Source: Pseudomonadota bacterium (lineage in GTDB: Bacteria; Pseudomonadota; Gammaproteobacteria; Steroidobacterales; Steroidobacteraceae). Taken from it: a stretch of 64,000 nt of DNA. This document shows, in pieces, positions 17,145 through 26,936 of the stretch (the first letter of the stretch is position 1; each line of letters starts with the position of its first letter). A program made the translations under genes and the position numbers. Under the pieces are notes generated by a model. The model saw only the letters and a program-made list of their open reading frames with translations, ran no database searches and was not told the DNA's origin. The stretch lies in NCBI GenBank assembly GCA_021816775.1, contig JAKAXA010000018.1, positions 1-64,000 of the forward strand. The letters run 5' to 3'.

Positions 17145-20100
17145 ATGCGAGCGTGGCAGTTCTGGATCGATCGCGGGGGTACATTCACCGACGTCATCGG
17201 GCTCTCGCCGCAGGGGCGGCTGCACGTCAGCAAGGTGCTCTCGGGCCAGGCCGAGGACGCGGGCGGCGAGGACGCGGGCATCGTCGGGATGCGCCGGATT
17301 CTCCAGGCCGCGCACGGGCAGGGCCGCCAGGGTGCCTTTGACGGCTGCATTCAGTCGGTCAAGGTCGGCACCACGGTGGCGACCAACGCGCTGCTCGAGC
17401 GTCAGGGGGCGCCGGTGCTGCTCGTCGTCACGGCCGGCTTCGCCGATGCGCTGCGCATCGGGTATCAGAACCGCCCCGACATCTTCGCCCGGCACATCGT
17501 GCTGCCCGAGCGGCTGTATACCCGGGTCATCGAGGCCGACGAGCGGATGGACGCGCGGGGCCGCGTGCTCACGCCGCTCGATGCGGCCCGCCTCGAGGCG
17601 GACCTCGGCGCCGCGTATCGGCAGGGGCTGCGCTCGGTGGCGATCGTGTTTCTGCACGGCTGGCGTCATGCGCGCCACGAGCGCGAGGCGGCCGAGATCG
17701 CCCGCCGGATCGGCTTCGAGGAGGTGTCCGTCTCGCACGAGCTGTCGCCTTTGGTGCGCTTCGTCGCCCGAGGCGACACCACGGTGCTGAATGCGTATCT
17801 GGCGCCGCCGCTGCGCGCGTATCTGGAGGGCTTGCGGGGGCAGCTGAGGCTCCTCGACCCCCAGGCGCGCCTGGAGCTGATGCAGAGCAACGGCGGGCTC
17901 GCGGCAGTGGAGCGCTTCCGCCCGCTCGCGAGCGTGCTGTCGGGGCCGGCCGGCGGGCTCATCGGGATGGCCTGGATCGGTGCGCGGTCGGGATTCGAGC
18001 GGCTCATCGGTTTTGACATGGGCGGCACGTCCACCGACGTTTCGCTGCTCGACGGGCAGCTGCCGCGCCGCTTCGAGCATCTCATCGCCGGCGTGCGGCT
18101 GCAGCAGACGATGCTCGATGTGCACACCATCGCCGCGGGCGGCGGATCGATTCTCGCCGCGCGCGACGGGCGGCTCGCGGTCGGACCTGCATCGGCCGGC
18201 TCGGTACCGGGCCCGGCCTGTTACGGGCGAGGGGGCCCCCTGACGCTCACCGACGTGCAGGTGCTGCTCGGGCGGTTGCGCCCCGACACTCTGCCGGCGG
18301 TCTTCGGCAGCGACGGCCGCTCCCGGATCGACAGCGCGCGGGTGGCCGAGGCGTTCGCTGCGCTGTCCGCTGTCGTGGACGGCGCTGCCGCGCGCGCGCC
18401 CGAGGCGCTCGCCGGCGCCTTCCTCGATGTGGCGGTGGAGTCGATGGCCAACGCCATCCGGCAGGTGTCCACGCGCCAGGGACTCGATGCAGGGCAGTTC
18501 ACGCTTTTCTGCTTCGGCGGCGCGGCTGGGCAGCATGCCTGCCGAGTGGCGGCCGCCGCGGGCATGCACCGCGTGCTGGTGCACCCGCTTGCGAGCGTGC
18601 TGTCGGCTTTCGGAATCGGTGTGGCCGACCGTCTCGCGGTGCGCCGCTCGAGCCTGCGCCAGGCGCTCGGCGAGGCCGCGCTGGAATCGGCGCGCCAGCG
18701 GTTGGCCGAGCTCGAGCACTCGGCGTGCCGGGAGCTCGAGCCCTACGGCGGGGATCCGCAGTCGTTCGAGGCGGCGCACCTGCTCGAGGTGCGCGCCGGA
18801 GACAGCGACACGACGCTGTCGCTGCCGATGGGCAGCGCCGAGGCGGTGCGCACCGCATTTCACAGTGCCCATCTGCGCCGCTTCGGCTTCGAGGCGCACG
18901 CGCTCGAGATCGTGATCGAGGCGGTACGGGTCGAGGTGCGCATGCCGTCGCTTGCGCCGGAGCGGCTGAGCATGCCGCAGGCGCAATTCGATGGCCCCTT
19001 TCCCGCGCGCGCGCGGGTTTGGTTCGAGGGTGTCTGGCGCGAGGTGCCGCTCGTGCCGGCTGATGCACCGGCGGAGCCTCTCACTGGGCCCGCCCTGATC
19101 GTCGCGCCGCACTCGACGCTCGTGCTCGAGCCGGGCTGGCGGGCCCGGCGACTCGAGGGCGGCGAGTGGTTGCTCGAGAGCGAGCCTGTCGGTGAGGTCT
19201 CGCACGTTGAGCGCACGCCCGGGCCCGATGAGCGCCCCGACCCTGCCCGGGTCGAGATTTTCAACAACCTGTACATGCACATCGCCGAGCAGATGGGCGA
19301 GGTGCTCAAGGCGACGGCGCAGTCGGTGAACATCAAGGAGCGGCTCGATTACTCGTGCGCGCTGTTCGATGCGCAGGGAGGGCTCATCGCCAATGCGCCG
19401 CACATGCCCGTGCACCTGGGCTCCATGGGCGCCAGTGTGCGCGCCGTCATCGCCGCGCGAGGCGGCCGGCTGCGCCGCGGGGACGCCTGGCTGCTCAACA
19501 GCCCCTATCACGGCGGCACGCACCTGCCTGACATGACGGTGGTGACGCCGGTGTTTCTGGCGGGGGCGCCCGAGCCTGACTGCTTCGTCGCCTCGCGCGC
19601 CCATCACGCCGACATCGGCGGCAGCACTCCCGGCTCCATGCCGCCGTTCAGCCGCACGATCGATGAGGAAGGCGTTCTGTTCGAGTGCTTTCAGCTGCTC
19701 GAGGGGGGGCGGCTGCGCGAGCGGCAGCTGCGTGCCGCGCTTGGCTCGGCCCGCTATCCGGCGCGCCGGCCGGATCAGAACGTGGCCGATCTGCGCGCGC
19801 AGCTGGCCGCCAATGCCCGCGGCATCGCCGAGATCGAACGGGCCGCCGCGCGTCACGGGCTCGACACCGTGCGAGAGTACATGCGTCACGTTCAGGCTAA
19901 CGCGGCGCAATGCATGCGTGAGGCGATCGCGCGGCTGCGCTCGGGCACGTTCCGCTACGAGCTGGACGACGGTCAGGTGATCGCGGTGCGCGTGACCATC
20001 GAGACGGGCAGGGCGCACATCGATTTCAGCGGGACATCGAGCGCGCATGCCGGCAACTTCAACGCGCCGCGCGCCGTGTGCGTCGCGGCGGTGGTGTATG

Positions 20101-20762
20101 TCTTTCGCACGCTCATCGAGCGGCCCATTCCCCTCAACGAGGGCTGTCTCGAGCCGCTCACGATCTCGATACCGGCGGGCTCGCTCCTCGATCCGGCGTA
20201 CCCGGCGGCGGTGGCCGCCGGCAACGTGGAGACCTCCCAGTGCATCGTCGATGCGCTCTACGGCGCCCTCGGAGTGCTCGCCGCCTCGCAGGGCACGATG
20301 AACAATCTCACCTTCGGCAACGAGCGGCTGCAGTACTACGAGACCATCGCCGGCGGCGCGGGCGCGGGCCCTGACTTCGATGGATGCGATGCCGTGCAGA
20401 CGCACATGACCAACTCGCGGCTCACCGATCCGGAGATTCTCGAGGCGCGCTTCCCGGTGCTGCTGCGTGAGTTCGCCATCCGCCGCGGCTCCGGCGGTGC
20501 GGGCCGCCACCGCGGCGGGGACGGCGTGGTGCGCCGGCTGGAGTTCCGTGAGGCGCTCTCGGGCGCGCTGCTTGCCAACCACCGGCGCGTGCGCCCCTTC
20601 GGGGTGGCGGGCGGGGAGCCGGGGGCCGCCGGTCGCGGCGAGCTCAGGCGCGAGGGCGGCGCGGTGGAGCGCATTGGCGCCACGGCCAGCTTCGAGGTTG
20701 CGCCGGGCGATGTGCTCACGATCTTCACGCCGGGCGGCGGCGGCTTCGGGCAGCGCGCTTGA
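17145..20762 (+). CDS. ATP-dependent 5-oxoprolinase (fused HyuA-HyuB type)
   Basis: A 1205-residue protein that combines both subunits of the hydantoinase/oxoprolinase family. It cleaves 5-oxo-L-proline to L-glutamate with ATP hydrolysis. The N-terminal HyuA half shows [13 protein letters not shown], the [14 protein letters not shown] segment and [12 protein letters not shown], the actin-like ATPase signatures. The HyuB half begins about residue 700 ([19 protein letters not shown]) with [35 protein letters not shown] and [18 protein letters not shown]. The C-terminus ends in a glycine-rich TPGGGGFG. Length matches eukaryote-like fused oxoprolinases. It leads an operon with DUF969, DUF979 and DUF2891 genes, the next starting inside its stop codon. 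Confidence 0.93.
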   Translation: MRAWQFWIDRGGTFTDVIGLSPQGRLHVSKVLSGQAEDAGGEDAGIVGMRRILQAAHGQGRQGAFDGCIQSVKVGTTVATNALLERQGAPVLLVVTAGFADALRIGYQNRPDIFARHIVLPERLYTRVIEADERMDARGRVLTPLDAARLEADLGAAYRQGLRSVAIVFLHGWRHARHEREAAEIARRIGFEEVSVSHELSPLVRFVARGDTTVLNAYLAPPLRAYLEGLRGQLRLLDPQARLELMQSNGGLAAVERFRPLASVLSGPAGGLIGMAWIGARSGFERLIGFDMGGTSTDVSLLDGQLPRRFEHLIAGVRLQQTMLDVHTIAAGGGSILAARDGRLAVGPASAGSVPGPACYGRGGPLTLTDVQVLLGRLRPDTLPAVFGSDGRSRIDSARVAEAFAALSAVVDGAAARAPEALAGAFLDVAVESMANAIRQVSTRQGLDAGQFTLFCFGGAAGQHACRVAAAAGMHRVLVHPLASVLSAFGIGVADRLAVRRSSLRQALGEAALESARQRLAELEHSACRELEPYGGDPQSFEAAHLLEVRAGDSDTTLSLPMGSAEAVRTAFHSAHLRRFGFEAHALEIVIEAVRVEVRMPSLAPERLSMPQAQFDGPFPARARVWFEGVWREVPLVPADAPAEPLTGPALIVAPHSTLVLEPGWRARRLEGGEWLLESEPVGEVSHVERTPGPDERPDPARVEIFNNLYMHIAEQMGEVLKATAQSVNIKERLDYSCALFDAQGGLIANAPHMPVHLGSMGASVRAVIAARGGRLRRGDAWLLNSPYHGGTHLPDMTVVTPVFLAGAPEPDCFVASRAHHADIGGSTPGSMPPFSRTIDEEGVLFECFQLLEGGRLRERQLRAALGSARYPARRPDQNVADLRAQLAANARGIAEIERAAARHGLDTVREYMRHVQANAAQCMREAIARLRSGTFRYELDDGQVIAVRVTIETGRAHIDFSGTSSAHAGNFNAPRAVCVAAVVYVFRTLIERPIPLNEGCLEPLTISIPAGSLLDPAYPAAVAAGNVETSQCIVDALYGALGVLAASQGTMNNLTFGNERLQYYETIAGGAGAGPDFDGCDAVQTHMTNSRLTDPEILEARFPVLLREFAIRRGSGGAGRHRGGDGVVRRLEFREALSGALLANHRRVRPFGVAGGEPGAAGRGELRREGGAVERIGATASFEVAPGDVLTIFTPGGGGFGQRA

Positions 20763-21442
20763 ACCTCTGGCCGCTGCTCGCCATCGCCGTGCTCGTGGTG
20801 GGGTTTGCCGCCGGGCTCAACCCGCTCATCGTCATCCTGATCACGGCGCTCACCGCCGGCGTCGCGGCGGGCATTGCGCCGCTGCAGGTGCTCGGCGCGC
20901 TCGGCCGGGCCTTCAACAGCACCCGCTACGTGTCGCTGATCTGGCTGATCCTGCCGGTGATCGGGCTGCTCGAGCGCGAGGGGCTGCGCGAGCGGGCGCG
21001 CATCCTGATCGGGCGCATGCGGGCGGCGAGCGCCGGGCGGATCATTCTGATGTATCTGGCGCTGCGGCAGATCACCGCGGCGCTCGGACTGACCTCCCTC
21101 GGAGGCGCAGCGCAGATGGTGCGCCCGATCGTGGCGCCCATGGCCGAGGGCGCGGCGGAAAGCCGCCTCGGGGCGATCTCCGAGGGGGTGCGCCACGTAG
21201 TGCGCGCCTACGCGGCAAGCGCCGACAACGTCGGCGCATTCTTCGGCGAGGATATTTTCATCGCCATCTCCTCGATCCTGCTCATCAAGGGGTTTCTCGC
21301 GCAAAGCGGCTACCACATCGCCCCGTTTCGCCTGTCCGTATGGGCGATCCCGACGGCGCTGCTCGCCTTCGCCATCCACGGCGTGCGGCTCTGGCGGCTC
21401 GATGCGAAGCTCAGGCGCATGGTGTGCGAGGAGCGGCCGTGA
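20759..21442 (+). CDS. DUF969 family membrane protein
   Basis: A 227-residue polytopic protein (about six hydrophobic segments) matching the DUF969 family: [40 protein letters not shown], and a conserved [13 protein letters not shown] helix. Start is TTG at 20759, sharing TTGA with the oxoprolinase stop, so translation is coupled. The family almost always sits beside DUF979, and the pair is found near pyroglutamyl peptidase or 5-oxoprolinase genes. I infer the two form a transporter for 5-oxoproline or related compounds; no direct functional proof is known to me. The C-terminus ends basic/acidic (RRMVCEERP), probably cytoplasmic. Confidence 0.85.
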   Translation: MNLWPLLAIAVLVVGFAAGLNPLIVILITALTAGVAAGIAPLQVLGALGRAFNSTRYVSLIWLILPVIGLLEREGLRERARILIGRMRAASAGRIILMYLALRQITAALGLTSLGGAAQMVRPIVAPMAEGAAESRLGAISEGVRHVVRAYAASADNVGAFFGEDIFIAISSILLIKGFLAQSGYHIAPFRLSVWAIPTALLAFAIHGVRLWRLDAKLRRMVCEERP

Positions 21443-22395
21443 TCGGGCTCGGCGAGGTGTACGCACTCGCGGGGGCGATGTTTGCCGCGTTTGCCCTGTT
21501 CAGCGTGCGCGACCGCAGCAACCCCAAGCGCTTCGGCAACGGCGCGTTCTGGGCGCTGCTCGCGGTGAGCTTTCTGTTCGGCTCGCAGCTCGGCGATGTG
21601 GTCAACGGCGCGCTGGTCGTGGCCCTGATCCTGCTCGGCGGCACGGGCGCGATGGGCCGCGGCTCGCAGCAGCGCACTTCGCCCGAGGAGCGTGCGCGCC
21701 GCGCCGAGCAGCGCGGCAATGCGCTGTTCGTTCCGGCGCTGCTCATTCCGCTCATCGCGGTGGCGGGAACCTTCACGCTCGGGCGGATCCGGCTCGACGG
21801 CGCGCCGCTCGCCGATCCGAGCGAGGTGACGCTCGTCGCGCTTGCGCTCGGCATCGTGGTGGCGCTGATCGTCGCGCTCGCGCAGGCGAAGGCGCCGCCG
21901 CAGGCCGCGCTCGATGAGGGCCGGCGACTCGCCGACATGATCGGCTGGGCGCTGGTGCTGCCTCAGCTGCTCGCCTCGCTGGGCGCGGTGTTCGCGCTGG
22001 CAGGCGTCGGCACTGCCGTGGGGCACATCGCCACAACCTGGCTGCCGCTCGGCAGGCCGTTCGCGGCCGTGCTCGTCTATTGTGTGGGCATGGCGCTGTT
22101 CACCATGGTGATGGGCAACGCTTTCGCTGCCTTCCCGGTGATGACCGCGGCCATCGGCGTGCCGCTGATCGTGCAGCGCTTCGGCGGTGACCCGGCCATC
22201 ATGGGGGCGATCGGGATGCTCTCGGGGTTCTGCGGCACGCTGGTGACGCCGATGGCCGCCAACTTCAACATCGTTCCGGCCGTGCTGCTCGAGCTTCCCG
22301 ACCGCAATGCGGTGATCAAGGTGCAGATCCCGACAGCGATCGCGCTGCTCGCCTGCAACATCGTGCTGATGGCCGTGCTCGTGTTCCGTTACTGA
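21439..22395 (+). CDS. DUF979 family membrane protein
   Basis: A 318-residue polytopic protein of the DUF979 family. Hydrophobic helices begin at [16 protein letters not shown]; a charged cytoplasmic loop follows ([14 protein letters not shown]), then about six more helices including [18 protein letters not shown] and [20 protein letters not shown]. The GTG start at 21439 overlaps the DUF969 stop as GTGA, marking tight coupling. Together with DUF969 it is the proposed membrane component of the 5-oxoproline module. The repeated glycine/alanine motifs in the last helices look like those of secondary transporters, which supports but does not prove transport. Confidence 0.85.
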   Translation: MIGLGEVYALAGAMFAAFALFSVRDRSNPKRFGNGAFWALLAVSFLFGSQLGDVVNGALVVALILLGGTGAMGRGSQQRTSPEERARRAEQRGNALFVPALLIPLIAVAGTFTLGRIRLDGAPLADPSEVTLVALALGIVVALIVALAQAKAPPQAALDEGRRLADMIGWALVLPQLLASLGAVFALAGVGTAVGHIATTWLPLGRPFAAVLVYCVGMALFTMVMGNAFAAFPVMTAAIGVPLIVQRFGGDPAIMGAIGMLSGFCGTLVTPMAANFNIVPAVLLELPDRNAVIKVQIPTAIALLACNIVLMAVLVFRY

Positions 22396-22408
22396 GGTAG
22401 TCCTGCGC

Positions 22409-23428
22409 ATGTCCGCCACGCTCGAAGCCGATCTCGCCGCGCGATTCGCGCGCATTGCGCTCGGCCACGTCACCCGCGAGTATCCGAGCAAACTCGACCA
22501 CGTGCTGAGGGAGCCCGGGGACGTCAAGGGCCCCCGCGCGCTGCACCCGATCTTCTTCGGCAGCTTCGACTGGCACTCCTGCGTGCACGCTCACTGGCTG
22601 CTCGCGCGAGTGTACCGGCGCTTTCCCGCGCTGACGGTGGCCGGTGAGATCCGCGCGCTGCTCGATGCCCAATTCACCGAGAGGAACGTCGCCGGTGAGC
22701 TCGCCTACCTCGAGCCTGACTCGACGCGGGGGTTCGAGCGTCCCTACGGCTGGGCGTGGCTGCTGATGCTCGAGGGTGAGCTGCTGCGCCATGCAAGCCC
22801 CGAAGGGCGCGGCTGGGCGGGACGGCTCGCGCCGCTCGCGACAGCGTTCGAGCGCCGGTTTGAGGCGTTCCTCCCGCTCGCCACCTATCCGGTGCGCGCC
22901 GGCACGCACTTCAACACCGCGTTCGCCCTGCTGCTCGCGCGCGATTACGCCGCCGCGGCCGGCCGGGGGGAATTCGCGACTCTGTGCGCCGCGAGCGCCC
23001 GGCGCTGGTACGGCTCGGACCGGGACTGTCCGGCCTGGGAGCCCTCGCAGGATGAGTTTCTCTCGCCGGCGCTCATCGAGGCGGCGCTGATGGCCGATGT
23101 GCTCGATGCGGGGGCATTTGCCGCCTGGTTCGGGCAGTTCCTGCCCGCTGCGCCTCGCGGCGCGCCGCGGACGCTGTTCTCGCCGGCAACGGTCAGCGAC
23201 CGCACCGACGGGAAGATCGCCCATCTTGATGGCCTGAATCTCTCGCGCGCCTGGTGCTGGCGGCGGATCCTCGCGGCGCTGGCGCCTGCTCATCCGCTGC
23301 GCACGCCCGCCGAGGCGGCCATCGCCGCCCACCTCGGCAGCGCGCTCGGGCAGGTGGCCGGCGATTACATGGGCGAGCATTGGCTGGCGAGCTTCGCGCT
23401 GCTCGCGCTCGATCCAGTGAGCGGCTGA
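22409..23428 (+). CDS. DUF2891 domain-containing protein
   Basis: A 339-residue soluble protein matching DUF2891. Conserved features seen are YPSKLDHVL near the start, HPIFFGSFDWHSCVHAHW, ERPYGWAWLL, and late HLDGLNLSRAWCW and DYMGEHWLASFALLAL. The pattern of aligned aromatic and His residues suggests an alpha/alpha-barrel-like enzyme, but no reaction is established. It begins 13 bases after the DUF979 stop (upstream GAGGTAG acts as ribosome site) and is the last gene of the 5-oxoprolinase operon. Context suggests a role in handling N-terminal pyroglutamyl or related compounds; this is inference. Confidence 0.85.
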   Translation: MSATLEADLAARFARIALGHVTREYPSKLDHVLREPGDVKGPRALHPIFFGSFDWHSCVHAHWLLARVYRRFPALTVAGEIRALLDAQFTERNVAGELAYLEPDSTRGFERPYGWAWLLMLEGELLRHASPEGRGWAGRLAPLATAFERRFEAFLPLATYPVRAGTHFNTAFALLLARDYAAAAGRGEFATLCAASARRWYGSDRDCPAWEPSQDEFLSPALIEAALMADVLDAGAFAAWFGQFLPAAPRGAPRTLFSPATVSDRTDGKIAHLDGLNLSRAWCWRRILAALAPAHPLRTPAEAAIAAHLGSALGQVAGDYMGEHWLASFALLALDPVSG

Positions 23429-23442
23429 GCGCCCCGCATGGC

Positions 23443-24744
23443 TCAGTGGATCGGCCGCTCGGGCGCGGTCAGCGCCTCTGCCCGCCTGCGCAGCAATTCG
23501 CGCTCGCGCGCGTTGGAGGCGAGCGCGGCGGCGTGCGAGTACTCGGCGCGCGCCTCCTCCAGCCGTCCCAGCTTCTCGAGCAGATCGCCGCGCACGCTCG
23601 AGAGCAGATGGTAGGTCGAGAGCCGCCCGCCGGCGCACAGCGCGTCGATCAGCTCGAGCGCGGGGCCCGGCCCATAGGCCATGGACACCGCGACGGCGCG
23701 ATTCAGCGCGACGATGGGCGATGGCGCCACCTCGTGCAGCGCATCGTACAGCGCGACGATGCGGGGCCAGTCGGTCGCCTCGGCGCTCACGGCTCTGGCG
23801 TGGCACGCGGCGATCGAGGCTTGCAGGGCGTACGGGCCGAGCACGCCGGCGACGGCTTCGGCGCGCTCCAGGGCCGTCAAGCCGCGCCGGATCAGCAGCT
23901 GATCCCAGTGTAGGCGGTTCTGCTCGAGCAGCAGGATCGGCTCCCCGCTCGGCGAGACGCGCGCCGGCAGGCGCGAGGCCTGCAGTTCCATCAGCGCGAG
24001 CAGTCCATGGACTTCCGCTTCCTCGGGCACAAGCGCCGCCAGGGTCCGCCCGAGGCGCAGCGCTTCCTCGCACAGGGCCGGCCGTGTCCACTCATCGCCC
24101 GTGGTCGCCGCGTAGCCCTCGTTGAAAATCAGATAGATGACTTCGAGCACGGAGGCGAGCCGCTCGGCGCGTTGCGCAGCGCCCGGCACTTCAAACGGCA
24201 CGCGCGCCTGCGCCAGAGTGCGCTTGGCGCGCACGATGCGCTGCTGGATCGCCGCTTCTGACACCAGAAACGCCCGGGCGATTTCCCCGGTCGTGAGCCC
24301 GCCGAGCAGGCGCAGCGTCAGCGCCGCCCGCGCCTCGGTGCCGAGCACCGGGTGGCAGGCGACGAATATCAGCCGCAGCAGGTCATCGTCGATCGCGTCG
24401 GGTTCCTCGGCAGGCGCAGCTGCGCAGCCGATCAGGTCCGGATCGTGCGCAATCGCGCCGTGCTTTGCATCCCTCATCCTGAGGCGCCGCAGCTCGTCGA
24501 TGGCGCGGTTCTTGGCCGTGGTCATGAGCCAGGCGCCGGGATTGTCGGGGATGCCGCTCGCCGGCCACTGCTCGAGGGCTGCAAGCCACGCGTCCTGCGC
24601 GATCTCTTGCGCCACGCCGACGTCACGGAGCATACGGGCGAGCTTTGCGATGACCTTGGGGCTCTCGATCCGCCAGATCGCCTCGATCGCTCGCTCGTTC
24701 GGCGCTCGATCGGCAGCGGCACGGTGAGGCTCCTCGGCGCTCAT
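23443..24744 (-). CDS. ECF42-type RNA polymerase sigma factor with C-terminal extension
   Basis: A 433-residue ECF sigma factor. Region 2 (about residues 15-95) contains LRDVGVAQEIAQDAWLAALEQWP and NPGAWLMTTAKNRAIDELRR. Region 4 (about 135-190) contains LTLRLLGGLTTGEIARAFLVSEAAIQQRIVRAKRTL. The remaining 240 residues form a helical TPR-like C-terminal domain (DUF6596) with EALRLGRTLAALVPEEAEVHGLLALM and YDALHEVAPSPIVALNRAVAVS. This is the architecture of the ECF42 group, which lacks an anti-sigma factor and is encoded with DGPF/YCII proteins. Six such small genes lie immediately upstream in the same operon, the last overlapping the sigma start by four bases. The C-terminal domain probably controls activity. 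Confidence 0.9.
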   Translation of the reverse strand: MSAEEPHRAAADRAPNERAIEAIWRIESPKVIAKLARMLRDVGVAQEIAQDAWLAALEQWPASGIPDNPGAWLMTTAKNRAIDELRRLRMRDAKHGAIAHDPDLIGCAAAPAEEPDAIDDDLLRLIFVACHPVLGTEARAALTLRLLGGLTTGEIARAFLVSEAAIQQRIVRAKRTLAQARVPFEVPGAAQRAERLASVLEVIYLIFNEGYAATTGDEWTRPALCEEALRLGRTLAALVPEEAEVHGLLALMELQASRLPARVSPSGEPILLLEQNRLHWDQLLIRRGLTALERAEAVAGVLGPYALQASIAACHARAVSAEATDWPRIVALYDALHEVAPSPIVALNRAVAVSMAYGPGPALELIDALCAGGRLSTYHLLSSVRGDLLEKLGRLEEARAEYSHAAALASNARERELLRRRAEALTAPERPIH

Positions 24745-25094
24745 TGAAAGCAGGGTCCGAGCTCACGCAGCTCAACGGTCGCCCACTCGGCAGCCGGGCA
24801 GGACTCGGCAACGGCCATGGCCTGCTCACGGGTCTCGCAGGTGAGCAGAAAGAAGCCGCCAACGATCTCGCGCGCCTCGGCGAACGGGCCGTCGCGCAGC
24901 GTGACGGCGCCGGAGCGCTTCGTGATGCGGGTGCCCGAGGCATCCGACTTCAGCGCCTGGCTCATCGTGAGAAGCCCGCGGGCCTTGAACTCGGCGCTGA
25001 AGCTCAGCATGCGCTCATAGAGCGCGCGCCCCTCGCTTTCGCTGCGGGCCGCGCGCTCTGCCGGCTTCTCGATAATCAACAGCATGTAGGCCAT
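24741..25094 (-). CDS. YciI-like (YCII/DGPF) protein
   Basis: A 117-residue YCII-domain protein starting MAYMLLIIEKP and containing the signature RDGPFAEAREIVGGFFLL with Asp-Gly-Pro-Phe. The family has a ferredoxin-like fold with a conserved His/Asp pair, and activity is largely unknown. ATG at 25094 is chosen because GAGGGGGGCG precedes it; the longer frame adds 23 unrelated residues. Its TGA overlaps the ATG of the sigma factor gene (24741-24744), so the two are translationally coupled. DGPF proteins are thought to be part of the ECF42 regulon and possibly to feed back on the sigma factor. Confidence 0.85.
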   Translation of the reverse strand: MAYMLLIIEKPAERAARSESEGRALYERMLSFSAEFKARGLLTMSQALKSDASGTRITKRSGAVTLRDGPFAEAREIVGGFFLLTCETREQAMAVAESCPAAEWATVELRELGPCFQ

Positions 25095-25113
25095 CGTCGC
25101 CCCCCCTCGAGCG

Positions 25114-25545
25114 CTACTCGGCCGCAACGGGCGCCAGTTCCCCGTTGACGATCCACGGCACACCGGACCGGCCCGTCACCATAGCAGCGATTTTCGCCCA
25201 AAAAACCCGCTGCAGGGGCATGGTGAGTTTCCCGCCGTCCGCCCGAGCGTTGAACGCCCGGCCTGCCCGCTCGACGGTCTCGAAGTTCAGTGTCACGCCG
25301 ACGCCGTGAATGCCCTGATACGACATGTGGGGCGGGCAGTCTCCCGCGTAGAGCACGCCGCCGCCGGCACGGGCAAGACGCCCGTGCAGGATGCGCCCGG
25401 CATGCTCCTTGGGAGTCTGGGCTGCCATGGGCGTATCGGCGCGGCGCACCCGCAGCTCGATCTTACCGCCGAGCGCCCGCTCGTTGAACCGCAGCGCCGC
25501 TGCGCCGTTGCCATCGTAGGGCAGATAGGGGATGCGTTCGGGCAT
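25114..25545 (-). CDS. VOC family protein (PhnB-like glyoxalase fold)
   Basis: A 143-residue single VOC-fold protein resembling PhnB. It starts MPERIPYLPYDGNGAAALRF, has a middle segment with HGRLARAGGGVLYAGDCPP, and ends FWAKIAAMVTGRSGVPWIVN, a variant of the PhnB ending (FWGxxxGxxxDxFGxxW). These proteins bind metal or small ligands as dimers; the actual substrate is unknown. The start at 25545 is preceded by GAGGAG at nine bases. It is the fifth gene of the ECF42 operon, 19 bases before the terminal YCII gene and 41 bases after the previous one. Confidence 0.82.
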   Translation of the reverse strand: MPERIPYLPYDGNGAAALRFNERALGGKIELRVRRADTPMAAQTPKEHAGRILHGRLARAGGGVLYAGDCPPHMSYQGIHGVGVTLNFETVERAGRAFNARADGGKLTMPLQRVFWAKIAAMVTGRSGVPWIVNGELAPVAAE

Positions 25546-25586
25546 CTCGGCAGTCTCCTCAGGGGTGTTTTGTTGCCCGAGCGCGC

Positions 25587-25952
25587 TCAGGTGCCCGGGA
25601 TCGGCAGGATCGGCATCACCTCGACCGCGTCCCCCGGGAAGATGGTGAAGTGCGGGTGCTTCGCGAACATCCGGGCGGCGGCATCGAGGGATTGCGCGCG
25701 CACCACCGTGAAGGCGGCGAGCTGATTGGTGATGTCGCGGGCTCGCTCCGGATCGACTCGCTTGGTCTTGCCGAGCGGACCGCCCATGGCGACGATCGCG
25801 CCGCGATGCTGCTCGGACCAGGCCTGCCAGGCGGCGATACCCTCGTGCTCTCTGGCGCGCCGCTGCGGCTCGGTCAGGGCGTTCCACGCCGTGCTGCGCG
25901 GGCGGGTCTTGCTGCCGGTGAACACAGCGAGATACGAATTGCTCGGTGTCAT
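25587..25952 (-). CDS. YCII-related small protein
   Basis: A 121-residue protein beginning MTPSNSYLAVFTGSK with AIVAMGGPLGKTKRVD in the middle and FTVVRAQSLDAAARMFAKHPHF then IFPGDAVEVMPILPIPG at the end. The alternating strand/helix pattern and the terminal EVMPILPIPG are those of YCII-related/DUF1330-like ferredoxin-fold proteins that accompany ECF42 sigma factors. It lacks the strict DGPF motif, having GGPLGKT at the equivalent place. It is the fourth gene in the operon. Biochemical function is unknown. Confidence 0.75.
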   Translation of the reverse strand: MTPSNSYLAVFTGSKTRPRSTAWNALTEPQRRAREHEGIAAWQAWSEQHRGAIVAMGGPLGKTKRVDPERARDITNQLAAFTVVRAQSLDAAARMFAKHPHFTIFPGDAVEVMPILPIPGT

Positions 25953-25995
25953 GGTGTGCTCGGTCGTTGCGTGGATTTCCGCGCACTGCGGTGAC

Positions 25996-26472
25996 TCAGC
26001 CGCGCCGCGCGGCCTCGATCGCCGCGATGTCGATCTTCTTCATGCCCATCATCGCCTCGAACGAGCGCCGGGCGGCCGCCGGATCGGCATCGCCCAGCGC
26101 ATCGATGAGGGCCCGGGGGGTGATCTGCCAGGAAAGGCCCCACGGGTCTTTGCACCAGCCGCACGCGCTTTCGGTCCCGCCGTGATCGAGGATGGCGCTC
26201 CAGTAACGATCGGTCTCGGCCTGATCCTCGGTGAGAACCTGGAACGAGAACGCCTCGGTGTGCGGGAAGGCGGGCCCGCCGTTCAAGCCGACGCAGGGAA
26301 GGCCGATGAGCGTGAACTCGACGAGCAGCACATCGCCGCGCTTGCCGCTCGGGTAATCGCCGGGAGCCCGCAGAATGCGTCCGATCGAGCTGGCGGGAAA
26401 TGTCCGGGCATAAAATCTCGCCGCTTGCTCCGCGCCGCCGTCGTACCAGAGGCAGATGGTATTCCTCGCCAT
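25996..26472 (-). CDS. VOC family protein (3-demethylubiquinone methyltransferase-like fold)
   Basis: A 158-residue VOC protein of the PhnB/3-dmu-9_3-mt type, starting MARNTICLWYDGGAEQAARFY. It contains GDVLLVEFTLIGLPCVGLNGG, SFQVLTEDQAETDRYW and the conserved CGWCKDPWGLSWQITPRAL. Despite the domain name, members are not shown to be methyltransferases; a ligand-binding or detoxifying role is more likely. The C-terminal AMMGMKKIDIAAIEAAR is typical of this subfamily. Third gene of the ECF42 operon. Confidence 0.85.
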   Translation of the reverse strand: MARNTICLWYDGGAEQAARFYARTFPASSIGRILRAPGDYPSGKRGDVLLVEFTLIGLPCVGLNGGPAFPHTEAFSFQVLTEDQAETDRYWSAILDHGGTESACGWCKDPWGLSWQITPRALIDALGDADPAAARRSFEAMMGMKKIDIAAIEAARRG

Positions 26473-26543
26473 GATTCAGTCTCCTCAACCGATCAAGGGG
26501 CTTGCCGGGGACGCACGGCGAATCGTGCCGGGGTGGTGCACCG

Positions 26544-26903
26544 TCATGAGAAATCCCCGGCCTCGAACAGCGGGCGAATCTCGATGTCGGAATCGCTCGG
26601 CATGGGATTGGGGCAGCGCCTCGCCCACTCCAGGGCCTCCTCCATGGAACGCACCTGCCACAGCCAGAACCCGGCCACGAGTTCCTTCGTCTCGGCGAAG
26701 GGACCGTCGATGACGGTGCGCGACTGTCCCGCAAAGCGCAGCCGCTTGCCGCAGCGGCTGGGCTTGAGGCCCTCACCGGCCAGCAGGATGCCGGCCTTCA
26801 CCAGCGATTCGTTGAACTGCCCCATGGCGGCCATCAGCTCGCGTGAGGGCATTACGCCGGCTTCGCTGTCGGCAGTGGCTTTCACCAGAACCATGACTCT
26901 CAT
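26544..26903 (-). CDS. YciI family (DGPF) protein
   Basis: A 119-residue YCII-domain protein starting MRVMVLVKATADSEAGVMP, with TVIDGPFAETKELVAGFWLWQV carrying the DGPF signature and ending EIRPLFEAGDF. This form (conserved EIRPLFE ending) is the classic DGPF protein found repeatedly with ECF42 sigma factors. Second gene of the operon, 33 bases after the first and 71 bases before the third. Function is unknown; structural relatives bind small ligands with His and Asp at a dimer cleft. Confidence 0.88.
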   Translation of the reverse strand: MRVMVLVKATADSEAGVMPSRELMAAMGQFNESLVKAGILLAGEGLKPSRCGKRLRFAGQSRTVIDGPFAETKELVAGFWLWQVRSMEEALEWARRCPNPMPSDSDIEIRPLFEAGDFS

Positions 26904-26936
26904 GGCGCGTCTCCCGTTCAGTTTGCGGCGCTGCGG

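Noticed and set aside
17070-20582. A 1170-codon open frame antisense to the 5-oxoprolinase gene
   Set aside because: Translation is Arg/His/Gly-rich with no family resemblance; it is the usual shadow of a long GC-rich gene.
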